Shown here in pieces: positions 35,184 to 43,802 of a stretch of DNA of 51,593 nt. Below the pieces are notes generated by a model. That model did no database searches and was not told where the DNA came from. It saw nothing but the letters and a program-made list of their open reading frames with translations. Position numbers and translations under genes: made by a program. Positions within the stretch are counted from its first letter, which is position 1, and every line of letters begins with the position of its first letter. This DNA is from Deltaproteobacteria bacterium (GTDB lineage Bacteria > Desulfobacterota > DSM-4660 > Desulfatiglandales > B25-G16): contig CP070704.1 of NCBI GenBank assembly GCA_020349945.1, forward strand, positions 1,532,058 through 1,583,650. The letters run 5' to 3'.

Positions 35184-37679
35184 TCAAAAAGACGTTCCCT
35201 TCTTGACTTTCCCCCTTTTCCCTCTCTCCTTCGTCTTTTCTTCCTTTTCCTCTTCTTCACCAAACTTTTTCAACCCCTCGGCCAGTTCCCTCAACTTTTC
35301 GTTAACCAGGTAATTGATTGTCCCCTTGGGATAGGTTCCGTCAGACTGCTTCTCTCCGGACTTTTTATCGGTCAGGATCTCGATCCCTTCATCAATGGTT
35401 TTTACAGCATAGATATGGAAGTTGCCTTGTTTCACCGCCTCTACCACGTCTTTCCGCACCATAAGGTCTTTGACATTACTTTCCGGTATCATAACTCCCT
35501 GGTGACCGGTTAGCCCTATTTTACGGCAACAGTCGTAGAATCCCTCTATCTTTTGATTGACCCCACCGATGGCCTGTACCTCTCCCTTCTGGTTTACGGA
35601 ACCGGTAACGGCAATAGACTGTTTAAGGGGGACACCGGAGAGGCTGGAGACGAGGGCATAGATTTCAGTAGAAGAGGCGCTGTCTCCATCCACACCGCTA
35701 TAAGACTGCTCAAAGGCTATACTGGCGCTCATAGTCAGGGGTTTATCCTGGGCATACTTTTTTCTCAAATATCCGCTTAAGATGAGGACGCCTTTATTGT
35801 GGGTACTGCCTGACAGGTCCGCTTCCCTCTCGATATTGATGATGCCTGAACGACCCATAGAGGTGGAGGCGGTAATACGAGAAGGCTTTCCGAACATATA
35901 GTCTCCCAAGTTATAGACAGCAAGCCCATTAACCTGGCCAACCACCCCCCCATCTACATCGATCATTAAGGTCCCCCGATCGATCATTTCCTGAATATGC
36001 TCCTCAATCATGTTGGATCTATATACCCTGGCCTCAATGGCCTTATCCACATGCCCTTCCTGTATCACTGATTGGTTTTCCTGGCCGGCCCAGTAATCGG
36101 CCTCCCGGATGAGGTCTGTTATGGCAGGAAAACTGGTAGAAATCTTTTCCTGCCGGCCTGCCATACGAACCGCATGCTCTATCAATGCAGCCACTGCAGT
36201 TCTGTCAAAGGGCTTCAATGAATCGTCGTCTTTTTTCATTTTGATAAACTCTGCAAACTGATGGATGGACTCTTCGTTTTTGTCCATAGAGGTGTCAAAA
36301 TCTGCCCTCGCCTTAAAGATCTTTTTGACATCCTCGTCATAGGCCAGAAGCAGATGGTACAGGTACTCATCCGCGATGATGACAACTTTAATATCCATCT
36401 CAATAGGTTCTGGTTTTAGGCCCGTGGTGGTGAACAGATAAAAGGGGTCATAGGTCTGAATCTCCATTTTTTGTGTCTTTAGGGATCTCTTAAGGGCTGG
36501 CCATACACCCGGCTCCATAAGGGCATCGAGCAGATTCAGAACCAAATACCCACCATTGGCCTTAATAAAAGATCCCGCCCTAATCTTGCTGAAATCCGTC
36601 CTCCATACCCCGCTTCGATCAACAACTCTTTCAATGCTGCCGAAAAGATTTCGGTAAGTCGGATAGGATTCGATAATAACAGGAGGCCCCTTTTGGTCTC
36701 CATTATCCACCAGAAGATTGACCTGATAGGGTTGAAAAGGGTCGCCTTCAGGGAGCATAAAGGGGATCCCTGGAATAGCTTGCTGAGTCGGGCGTATAAA
36801 AATTTGTAGATTGTCGGTCATATCCTCAAGCATGTCATCGAAATAGGTATCGATCTCTTTGCTTTTATACTTATCCCTTATGGGTGCAGCCAGTTCTGTG
36901 GCCATTTTCGTGAACATCAAGCGGTCCATTTTCTCTACGTCTTCCTGGACCTCTTTTTGAAGACCCCTCAGTTCGAGAAAGATGTGGTCTATTTGCCCCC
37001 TTAGCCTTGCCTGCTTTTTTTTCAGTTCCTCAAATTCTTCCTTTGGGAACCTTGCCTTTTCCACCATTGCCTCAACCTGGTCAATATCCACAGGTTTTCC
37101 ATCAATCAAAGGCACGAGCTCCGGCCGCTTGATCTGTCCCACCTGTACATCCACGAGGGCAAATCCCTCCTCTCTTACTTTCTTATCCAGGCCCTTGAAG
37201 AAGTCCTTGCCCTTTTTCTCATATTCCTCCATGATGTCCTTTTTTCGGTTGAGATAATCCTGGCTCTCAAAAAGCTGCGGGATCTGCTTCTTCAGGGTTT
37301 CAACAAAATCGCGAACACCTTTCTTGAATTTGCGCCCCATCCCTGCCTTGAGTCGCAGTAAGATGGGTGCCTCGGGGTTCTTGAAGTTATTGACGTAGCA
37401 GAGTTCATCTGGCACGGTCCCCTTCTTCTTAGAGATCTCTTCAAGCAATTTTCGAACCATAGACATTCTCCCCGTGCCTGTGATCCCGGTGACAAAGACA
37501 TTGTATCCTGGTTTATCCATACCCATCCCAAATCGGAAGGCCTCTACGCCTCTCCTTTGGCCGATAATCTCTTTCAGAGGTTCAAGGTCTTCAGTGGTTT
37601 CAAATGGCAGGGTGGCTGGATCAAGTCGCCATCTGAGTTTATCAATGGGCAATTCTTTATCTGATTCTTTCAAGGGCAT
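35184..37679 (-). CDS. Lon-like ATP-dependent protease (LonB/LonC-type)
   Basis: An 831-residue protease. A long N-terminal region contains an ATP-binding loop GITGTGR (65-71), where the usual Walker lysine is Arg as I recall for this group. A coiled-coil region (about 160-270) and the AAA part (GGYLVLNLLDAL) follow. The C-terminal S16 protease domain has catalytic Ser in GDSASS and Lys in GGVNQKIEG. The tail is very rich in Lys/Glu. It degrades misfolded proteins in the cytoplasm. It converges with copA, 18 bp apart, and is followed on the same strand by neighbouring hsp20. Confidence 0.93.
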   Translation of the reverse strand: MPLKESDKELPIDKLRWRLDPATLPFETTEDLEPLKEIIGQRRGVEAFRFGMGMDKPGYNVFVTGITGTGRMSMVRKLLEEISKKKGTVPDELCYVNNFKNPEAPILLRLKAGMGRKFKKGVRDFVETLKKQIPQLFESQDYLNRKKDIMEEYEKKGKDFFKGLDKKVREEGFALVDVQVGQIKRPELVPLIDGKPVDIDQVEAMVEKARFPKEEFEELKKKQARLRGQIDHIFLELRGLQKEVQEDVEKMDRLMFTKMATELAAPIRDKYKSKEIDTYFDDMLEDMTDNLQIFIRPTQQAIPGIPFMLPEGDPFQPYQVNLLVDNGDQKGPPVIIESYPTYRNLFGSIERVVDRSGVWRTDFSKIRAGSFIKANGGYLVLNLLDALMEPGVWPALKRSLKTQKMEIQTYDPFYLFTTTGLKPEPIEMDIKVVIIADEYLYHLLLAYDEDVKKIFKARADFDTSMDKNEESIHQFAEFIKMKKDDDSLKPFDRTAVAALIEHAVRMAGRQEKISTSFPAITDLIREADYWAGQENQSVIQEGHVDKAIEARVYRSNMIEEHIQEMIDRGTLMIDVDGGVVGQVNGLAVYNLGDYMFGKPSRITASTSMGRSGIINIEREADLSGSTHNKGVLILSGYLRKKYAQDKPLTMSASIAFEQSYSGVDGDSASSTEIYALVSSLSGVPLKQSIAVTGSVNQKGEVQAIGGVNQKIEGFYDCCRKIGLTGHQGVMIPESNVKDLMVRKDVVEAVKQGNFHIYAVKTIDEGIEILTDKKSGEKQSDGTYPKGTINYLVNEKLRELAEGLKKFGEEEEKEEKTKERGKRGKVKKGTSF

Positions 37680-37818
37680 CTCTAAGATCTCCTCATTTTT
37701 TCTAAGTCATTTTACATAGCCTTGGTAACGGTCAAGCTCACTCAATATCTCCAGGTGAGGGGTTAAAATTTCCGCCAGGGCTGAGTAGAGGACCGGTGAT
37801 AATGATTTTAGTGATGAA

Positions 37819-38265
37819 TTACCTTATTTTGATTTTGAATGCACGAGCTCTCTCGGGCTTACATTTAGGCATAACGATATGTAATATACCCTTTGCATAG
37901 GTAGCCTTTACATCCTCGATCATGACTCGGCAGGGAAGCTGGAGAGTACGAGAGAAAGAGCCATATTGTCTTTCCATTCTGTGATAATTCTCACTTTCTT
38001 CTACGAACTCTTGTTTCATCTCTCCTTTAATGGTCAGGATATCCTCAGCAATGGAGATATCCAGATCTTCTGGATTTATGCCTGGAATCTCGGCATTAAC
38101 AATGAGATCGTCCTCTGTCTCTGATAGGCCAATAAAGGGAAGATCTCTGACAATTTTTGGGAGGTGAGGCATACCAAAATCGTCCCTTAGCCTGGCAAAG
38201 AGACGGTCCATGTCTCTCCTCAATTTATTGATTTCCTGATTCTTCCATATGGTTAGCCCCGGCAT
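37819..38265 (-). CDS. Hsp20/alpha-crystallin small heat-shock protein
   Basis: A 148-residue chaperone with an alpha-crystallin domain at about 45-140 (LIVNAEIPGINPEDLDISI, then GSFSRTLQLP and YAKGILHIVMPK). It holds unfolding proteins in a refoldable state. The start at 38265 is behind AAGGAGGTCG. It is upstream of the Lon-like gene on the same strand, 139 bp apart, making a protein-quality-control pair. No sigma-32 promoter could be recognised. Confidence 0.95.
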   Translation of the reverse strand: MPGLTIWKNQEINKLRRDMDRLFARLRDDFGMPHLPKIVRDLPFIGLSETEDDLIVNAEIPGINPEDLDISIAEDILTIKGEMKQEFVEESENYHRMERQYGSFSRTLQLPCRVMIEDVKATYAKGILHIVMPKCKPERARAFKIKIR

Positions 38266-38627
38266 GATTCGACCTCCTTATTCTCCGGAAAGTCTCCTAC
38301 GGATACTGACATTTTAAAAACTACCCCTCCAAGATGCAAGAAATTTCTCTGAACCATTGGATGGAGTTTCTTGAGGCTATTTTCCGTGCAAGGTATTGAA
38401 AATGCAAACACCCGCATCCGGCTGAGCTATTCAGTACTGTGGGCCGGAGGTATGTTGTGGATGATTCTGAGGCACCTATGGCACTCCTATGATAATATTC
38501 ATGAGATTCTAAAACCGTTTTACATACAGTTTGAAAGGGTGATATTGTATCTAACAACTTACTCAGGTTGGGTGATTGAAACAAATTATCCTGGTGAATT
38601 AGGTAGTTTTACATGGAGGGTTACAAC
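38266..38627. other. Divergent intergenic region between hsp20 and the Gdt1-like gene
   Basis: About 360 bp containing promoters for both directions; no consensus was confidently seen. An open plus-strand frame at 38371-38664 lacks a ribosome site and overlaps the real gene, so it is not supported. Confidence 0.5.
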
Positions 38628-38903
38628 ATGGATCTCAGGGTATTGCTCACAACTTTTGGGATGATATTCCTCGCTGAATTAGGAGACAAGACACAGTTGG
38701 CTACCTTTAGCTTTGCCGCTGAAAGCAAATCACGACTTGCTGTATTTATTGGGTCCGCTTGTGCACTGGCGCTGACCTCTTTGTTGGCCGTGGTCCTTGG
38801 ATCCGAAGTGAGCAAGTTAATTCCAGCAAATTATATTAAAACAGGGGCTGGGACGCTCTTTATTTTGCTGGGCCTATGGATGATAGTATTTCCGGGAAAG
38901 TAG
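38628..38903 (+). CDS. Half-size TMEM165/Gdt1-family membrane transporter
   Basis: A 91-residue membrane protein with three hydrophobic segments and the family motif AELGDKTQLATF (near 16-27), which lines the cation path. Full-length members have two such halves; here only one is encoded, so it must dimerise or pair with another half. Likely substrates are Mn2+ or Ca2+. ATG at 38628 follows GGAGGG at 38615-38620. Confidence 0.88.
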   Translation: MDLRVLLTTFGMIFLAELGDKTQLATFSFAAESKSRLAVFIGSACALALTSLLAVVLGSEVSKLIPANYIKTGAGTLFILLGLWMIVFPGK

Positions 38904-39043
38904 GTGGCAAACGGGAAGACCTTTAGGCTTTGGATAGTCAAGGGCATAGGGCTGAAATGAAGAGGCCGCGGAGCAAATCAGAGATATCTTGGAAAGAATT
39001 GGGGTGGACCAGGGGCCCTCATGGGTTCATGTTTATATCTGCA

Positions 39044-39688
39044 TTATAGTCTGAGCTTACGCAATTTTACCCAGTCTTCATGTGAAATAATAGCCTTCCT
39101 TCTGGTACCATGGATCGCTCGTTGAGCGACATGCTGAGCCGATTTTGGGATCAGGATGCCTGTTAGACTAATATGGTCAAGCTCCGGGAGTATTTTACCA
39201 TTATAGAGAAGAATTAGGCCATCCAGTAAAGGTGGGCTCAAGTGGGGTTGCAGAAATGTTGCCGCAAGCATATAGAACGTTGTCTGTCCTCCAGCAGAAC
39301 CTTGAAAAAAATACCTCATTGCAGCTCTCTTTGTATCAACCATATTAACAACAGCAATGCGCAGAGGACGAGACGGCGTAGCTATTTCATCTATTCTGAG
39401 TACCTCAAAGTGAATATCTGTTGCCTTGTCTATATATGTTTTGGAGAAGTAGTTCTGAGCCAGGTCTCGACCAAGCCTTTCAAGTGTGTCTTTGACCGAG
39501 GTGCTGGACGGCAATATAAGTGGCTCTGCGTCACTGAGAAGATATCGGTCGCTGGGTGAGAATGTATAGAGATCGACGTCTCCGATAATTTGAGCCGAAT
39601 CTTGGGGAGCTTTGCCAGAATTATTGAAACACCCTACATTCAACCATGTAGTGAGTATTATAAACAAAGTAAATATCAGACGCGACAT
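39044..39688 (-). CDS. Lipoprotein with GerMN-like domain
   Basis: A 214-residue protein. The signal peptide ends in a lipobox-like LNVGC, so it is probably lipid-anchored. The mature part (SVKDTLERLGRDLAQNYF, FEVLRIDEI, RIAVVNMVD, PLLDGLILLYNGK) resembles GerMN domains of envelope or spore proteins, a tentative match. The C-terminus is basic. The start at 39688 follows AGGAGGTCAAGCT. It points away from the CooS gene. Confidence 0.6.
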   Translation of the reverse strand: MSRLIFTLFIILTTWLNVGCFNNSGKAPQDSAQIIGDVDLYTFSPSDRYLLSDAEPLILPSSTSVKDTLERLGRDLAQNYFSKTYIDKATDIHFEVLRIDEIATPSRPLRIAVVNMVDTKRAAMRYFFQGSAGGQTTFYMLAATFLQPHLSPPLLDGLILLYNGKILPELDHISLTGILIPKSAQHVAQRAIHGTRRKAIISHEDWVKLRKLRL

Positions 39689-39963
39689 AGCTTGACCTCC
39701 TAAATTTGTCCGACTGGCTCAGGTCATTATAGGATAAAGGCGTTTATGCGTCAATGGAAAGGAATCTCAAGCCCTGAGGCGGGGTCATGCTGATAGGCCA
39801 TGGTGATTTTTCAAAAAACTTTATAATATATCATGCTCGTATTTAATGATTCTTGCCATACCCTACAATGAAATTTTGATACCCCGTATATCTTCTTCCA
39901 TTTGACAATCCGCTTCGGGTTTGCAGGAAGAAGGCATAATGAGACACTCACTGGATGAGTAAA

Positions 39964-39979
39964 GGATGTCTAGGGACAT
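39964..39979. promoter_or_regulatory. 16-bp palindrome upstream of the CooS homologue
   Basis: GATGTC (39964-39969), TAGG, GACATC (39974-39979): a perfect 6-bp dyad about 53 bp before the cooS start. It could be an operator for a dimeric regulator. The other parts of 39689-40031 show no gene. Confidence 0.4.
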
Positions 39980-40031
39980 CTCAGTTATTTTTTCAATCTA
40001 AGATAAATTGCAAAAAGACAGGAGGTATACC

Positions 40032-41936
40032 ATGGAAGGGAGAAGGATTTCTTATCATGAGTCAGTGCTAAGGGTATACGAACGGATCAAAAGGGACAAC
40101 ATGACGAATGTTTGGGATCGGTATGAGGCTCAGGGTTTGGGTAAGGACCCTGATAAGAGGTGCCCTTTCTGTATGGGAGGTGTGCGGTGTGACCTGTGTT
40201 CCAATGGGCCTTGTCGAGCAGATGCGGAAAAGGACAAGAGAGGAGTTTGCGGTATTACGGCCGACGGGATGGCAATGCGTATGATGGTTCTCAGAAATGT
40301 TATGGGTACATCTACTTACCATTATCATACGGAGCAAACGGTCAAGACGCTTCGAGCTACAGCAGAGGGTCTGACCTTATTTGAGATCCGAGAGCCTGAA
40401 AAATTGAAAGAGTTCGCCGGACGACTTGGTTTACGCACCACAGGATCGGTTAGTAAAGTTGCCCTTCGCCTCTGTGATTTTTCAGAGGAAGATTTCAACA
40501 GGAAGGCCAATGAACACAGCCACATCGTTGAGATCCTGGCCCCCAATGAGCGCAAGGAACTATGGAAAAAACTGGATATTTTCCCGGGCGGTATCTATGG
40601 TGAAATGATGAGGACCACCAGTTCATGCCTTACCAACGTTGATGGTTATTATGTGAGCCTGGCCCTGAAGGCCATGCGCCTTGCTATTGCCATGGCCTAT
40701 CAAAGCCAGATCGTCAATGAATACTGTCAGGATATTCTTTATGGTATACCACGACCGCATAAGATGCGTGTAAACTTGGGCGTATTAGATCCTGATTATG
40801 TTAATGTACTCCCCAATGGCCATGAGCCGTTCCTGGGATTTGCAATGGTGCAGTTAGCTAGGAAACCGGAATGGCAGGAAAAGGCGAAATCTTTCGGTGC
40901 CAGAGGTTTGCGGGTGATCGCTAGTATTGAAACAGGCCAGGAGATGATCCAGAGGTGGGAGGTAGATGATGTATTCTACGGTTTTACCGGGAACTGGATT
41001 ATGCAAGAAGCGGTATTAGCCAGCGGCTGCGTGGACTTATTCGCGGCAGATATGAATTGTTCGATGCCGGTTGACCCGATATACGCGGAAAGATATAAGT
41101 TCAAATTGGTACCAGTGAGTGAACTGGTGGCCTTTGAAGGTATTGCTGACCGCATCGACTATGTGCCTGAAAAGGCTGAGGCACAGGCCGGTCAACTATT
41201 GCAGATGGCGATCGATAATTTTAAGGAACGGCGAGCATCCATCGAACCCGTTATGCAGTTACCAGTGAATGAAGCAGTAGTGGGGTTCTCTACTGAAAGT
41301 ATCCTAGATGCTCTTGGCGGTTCACTTGAGCCTCTTCTGGCTGCCATAAAGGATGGTACTTTGCGCGGTGTCGCAGGACTTGTATCATGCACAACGCTGA
41401 GGGATACCGGTCAAGACGTGCATAGCGTGCGTGTGGCCAAGGAACTAATCAAGCGTGATATCTTGGTAATCTCTATGGGCTGCGGTAATGGTGCTATGCA
41501 GGTTGCGGGTCTCTGTAGCCTAGAAGCCAAGGGGTTTGCAGGACCGGGGTTGAAAAAGATATGCGAGAGACTTAACATCCCACCTGTGCTCAGCTATGGA
41601 ACATGTACGGATACTGGACGCATTGCAGATCTACTAGCGACCATCGCGAGTGCGTTAGGCGGTGTACCCATCACGGACCTACCTGTTGCTGCTGTAGCGC
41701 CTGAATACATGGAACAAAAGGCCACTATTGATGCGATATTCGCTCTGGCCTTGGGGCTTTATACCTATGTGAATCCTGTGCCGCCGGTTACCGGCGCTCC
41801 TAATTTGGTCAAGCTGTTGACTCAAGACTGTAAACAGGTGACTGGTGGAGAGCTGGATGTTGAGAAAGACCCGGTCAAGGCTGCAGAGGGGATTGTAAAC
41901 CATATTGAAATGAATCGGAAAAAATTAGGCATTTGA
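40032..41936 (+). CDS. CooS-like protein, deviant CO dehydrogenase (CooS-V type)
   Basis: A 634-residue homologue of Ni-containing CO dehydrogenase. Conserved C-cluster residues align at H264, C343, C453, C484, C525 and catalytic K563. The motif G-I-C-C-T-G-N-E that supplies Cys295 reads A-S-I-E-T-G-Q-E (I299-E300), so one active-site ligand is gone. N-terminal cysteines form RCPFCMGGVRCDLC, a rearranged D/B-cluster region. A CODH paralogue of Carboxydothermus lacking a cysteine of this motif (CooS-V) carries a Fe/S/O hybrid cluster, has no CO activity and slowly uses hydroxylamine. The same is inferred here. ATG 40032 follows AGGAGGTATACC; no Ni-insertion gene is nearby. Confidence 0.93.
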   Translation: MEGRRISYHESVLRVYERIKRDNMTNVWDRYEAQGLGKDPDKRCPFCMGGVRCDLCSNGPCRADAEKDKRGVCGITADGMAMRMMVLRNVMGTSTYHYHTEQTVKTLRATAEGLTLFEIREPEKLKEFAGRLGLRTTGSVSKVALRLCDFSEEDFNRKANEHSHIVEILAPNERKELWKKLDIFPGGIYGEMMRTTSSCLTNVDGYYVSLALKAMRLAIAMAYQSQIVNEYCQDILYGIPRPHKMRVNLGVLDPDYVNVLPNGHEPFLGFAMVQLARKPEWQEKAKSFGARGLRVIASIETGQEMIQRWEVDDVFYGFTGNWIMQEAVLASGCVDLFAADMNCSMPVDPIYAERYKFKLVPVSELVAFEGIADRIDYVPEKAEAQAGQLLQMAIDNFKERRASIEPVMQLPVNEAVVGFSTESILDALGGSLEPLLAAIKDGTLRGVAGLVSCTTLRDTGQDVHSVRVAKELIKRDILVISMGCGNGAMQVAGLCSLEAKGFAGPGLKKICERLNIPPVLSYGTCTDTGRIADLLATIASALGGVPITDLPVAAVAPEYMEQKATIDAIFALALGLYTYVNPVPPVTGAPNLVKLLTQDCKQVTGGELDVEKDPVKAAEGIVNHIEMNRKKLGI

Positions 41937-42224
41937 GTATGTAGTGTAATGCATAGTCCGTTCCTGTCTCCTCATAATTATAAAAGGGAGCTATCGGGAG
42001 CGATGATCTTCCCTTACTTAATCATCTCAAGGGAGGCATTATCCTTGTGTTCAAAAGCCGAGGTCTTTGACCGCGTAAAAAACTCGAAAAGGCCATTGCT
42101 AGGCATAAAAAATGATTGCCCCAAGCCGGCTGCATGTTGGCAATCCTTTTGTGTGTGGTTTATTGGAATTAGGGCCCAGTCTTGCTAGTCTCTCCTGGTG
42201 GTTGATCCTCACAATGGTAGTCCC
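41937..42224. other. Convergent intergenic region
   Basis: Just under 300 bp between the convergent CooS and metallo-hydrolase genes. I found no gene and no clear terminator; short frames at 41949 and 42198 are unsupported. Confidence 0.5.
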
Positions 42225-43649
42225 TCATTCCTGAGTTTGGAGCAACCATCTGGGAAGATGGGGAGCTTCGCAGAGAGGGCACTCTTCGGAATACCCGGCT
42301 GCCTGCCAGGCGGTCATCCCGCCGGTAACCACACTGAGATTAGTGAACCCATGCTGTTTGAGGATGCTTGCCGCCATACTGGAACGGTGGGCAGTATTAC
42401 AGAGAACGGCTATCGATTTCTTGTTATCCAGTTCCCTGTACCTGGTTCTGACATCTGGAGAGGGAATATGGACTGCCCCTTCGATATGAGCTTTATCCCA
42501 CTCCATTTGGGAGCGTACATCAAGCACTACCATGTCATCCCTTTGTTCCAGTTTTCTCTTAAGTTCATGAACTGATATATGGAGCAGATGTTCCAGGGGA
42601 AGGCCACTGGTCGCCCAGGCGTGGATGCCTCCCTCCGAATAGCCTACCACCTGATCTAGCCCTACCCGGCGAAGTTGTGTTGTTGCTCGCTGAACCTCTT
42701 CTTCAGTATTTCCTACCAGAAGCAAGGGTCTATCTGCCGGCAGTACCCACCCGGAAAAAGTGGAAAAATTCATAGAAAGATCTAGATTATATGCTCCAGG
42801 AACATGGGCACTGCCAAAGCCAGTATAATCGCGGACGTCGACGACTATATGATTATTATTCATCAGCCTCCAGAATTCCTCCGGAGCTAGAGGTCTCGGT
42901 ACCGTTAAAGTTCTTACCAGGGCTGGTCCCTTAGTATTAATAGCAGAGCAACGGCTGAAGTGGTCTGGGGCTTCAGGAATCCCGGTCAAAAGAGAATTCT
43001 TAAATTCTTCCTTGGTCCTATGCTGGAGGGCAGGATTATAACGTCGTTCATAGCCGATGGTGCTGGTTCGTTTGGCACCCATGGACCGTCCACAAAGGGA
43101 GCCTGCTCCGTGAGCCGGGTAGACTTCGCAGAAATCAGGGAGCTTAAGAAGCTTTTGGTGAAGATTATCATATAATGTGGAAGCCAACTCCTCTGCCCTG
43201 CCAGGAAAGAGGTCAGGTCTCCCCACATCTCCCACAAAGAGGGTATCCCCACAGAAAACCGCCACTGGTTCCTCACCCCGGGAGTTGTCGATAACTACAT
43301 AGGAAATGTGTTCCGGAGTATGTCCCCCAGTTCCCAACACCTTAAGCTCCATATCCTCGATTTGAATGACGTCTCCTTCTGCCAGCGGGACATGGTCAAA
43401 CTGGCAGTCCGCGGCCTTGGGGGCATAGATTTTGGCCCCTGTCAATTCCTTCAAATCTAGATGGCCGGATATGAAGTCCGCGTGGAGATGAGTCTCCATG
43501 ATATGTGTTATCTTCAGCCCCATAGCCTTGGCTATCCTGATGTAGTCGTTCACATCCCGCTTTGGGTCAATGACCGCGCAGGTCTGATTTCCACCCAGGA
43601 TATAGGAGCTGTGAGCTAGCCCCTCAACAAAAAATTGCTTTACATACAT
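42225..43649 (-). CDS. Metallo-beta-lactamase plus two rhodanese domains (persulfide dioxygenase-like)
   Basis: A 474-residue protein. The N-terminal beta-lactamase fold has THLHADFISGH, GTGGHTPEHISY, GDTLFVGDVGRPDL and YPAHGAGS, the ligand pattern of ETHE1-type persulfide dioxygenases. Two rhodanese domains follow: the first (about 265-355) has LLVGNTEEE where the catalytic Cys loop should be; the second (about 365-455) keeps it in VLCNTAHRSS. It probably oxidises glutathione- or low-molecular-weight persulfides to sulfite, with rhodanese handling sulfane sulfur. The start at 43649 follows AGGGAGGAAGAACT. Confidence 0.93.
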   Translation of the reverse strand: MYVKQFFVEGLAHSSYILGGNQTCAVIDPKRDVNDYIRIAKAMGLKITHIMETHLHADFISGHLDLKELTGAKIYAPKAADCQFDHVPLAEGDVIQIEDMELKVLGTGGHTPEHISYVVIDNSRGEEPVAVFCGDTLFVGDVGRPDLFPGRAEELASTLYDNLHQKLLKLPDFCEVYPAHGAGSLCGRSMGAKRTSTIGYERRYNPALQHRTKEEFKNSLLTGIPEAPDHFSRCSAINTKGPALVRTLTVPRPLAPEEFWRLMNNNHIVVDVRDYTGFGSAHVPGAYNLDLSMNFSTFSGWVLPADRPLLLVGNTEEEVQRATTQLRRVGLDQVVGYSEGGIHAWATSGLPLEHLLHISVHELKRKLEQRDDMVVLDVRSQMEWDKAHIEGAVHIPSPDVRTRYRELDNKKSIAVLCNTAHRSSMAASILKQHGFTNLSVVTGGMTAWQAAGYSEECPLCEAPHLPRWLLQTQE

Positions 43650-43802
43650 AGTTCTTCCTCCCTTTGTATACGTATCCCCAAAGCTCGTCTGTCACCCACC
43701 CGCACTCTTCAGGATAGCGCGAGCGCTTTGGGAACCGCCCTCCAGGGAGAGTGAGCTGCAACATGAGAGGTAAGGTTTGTTTATCATAGAAAACCTTCTG
43801 GA

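Noticed and set aside
38371-38664. 97-codon plus-strand frame in the hsp20 upstream region
   Set aside because: It overlaps the genuine Gdt1-like start in another frame and lacks a ribosome site.
40032-41936. Calling the CooS homologue a functional Ni-CO dehydrogenase
   Set aside because: One C-cluster cysteine is replaced by Glu, and no Ni-insertion (cooC/cooJ) or acetyl-CoA synthase gene is nearby.
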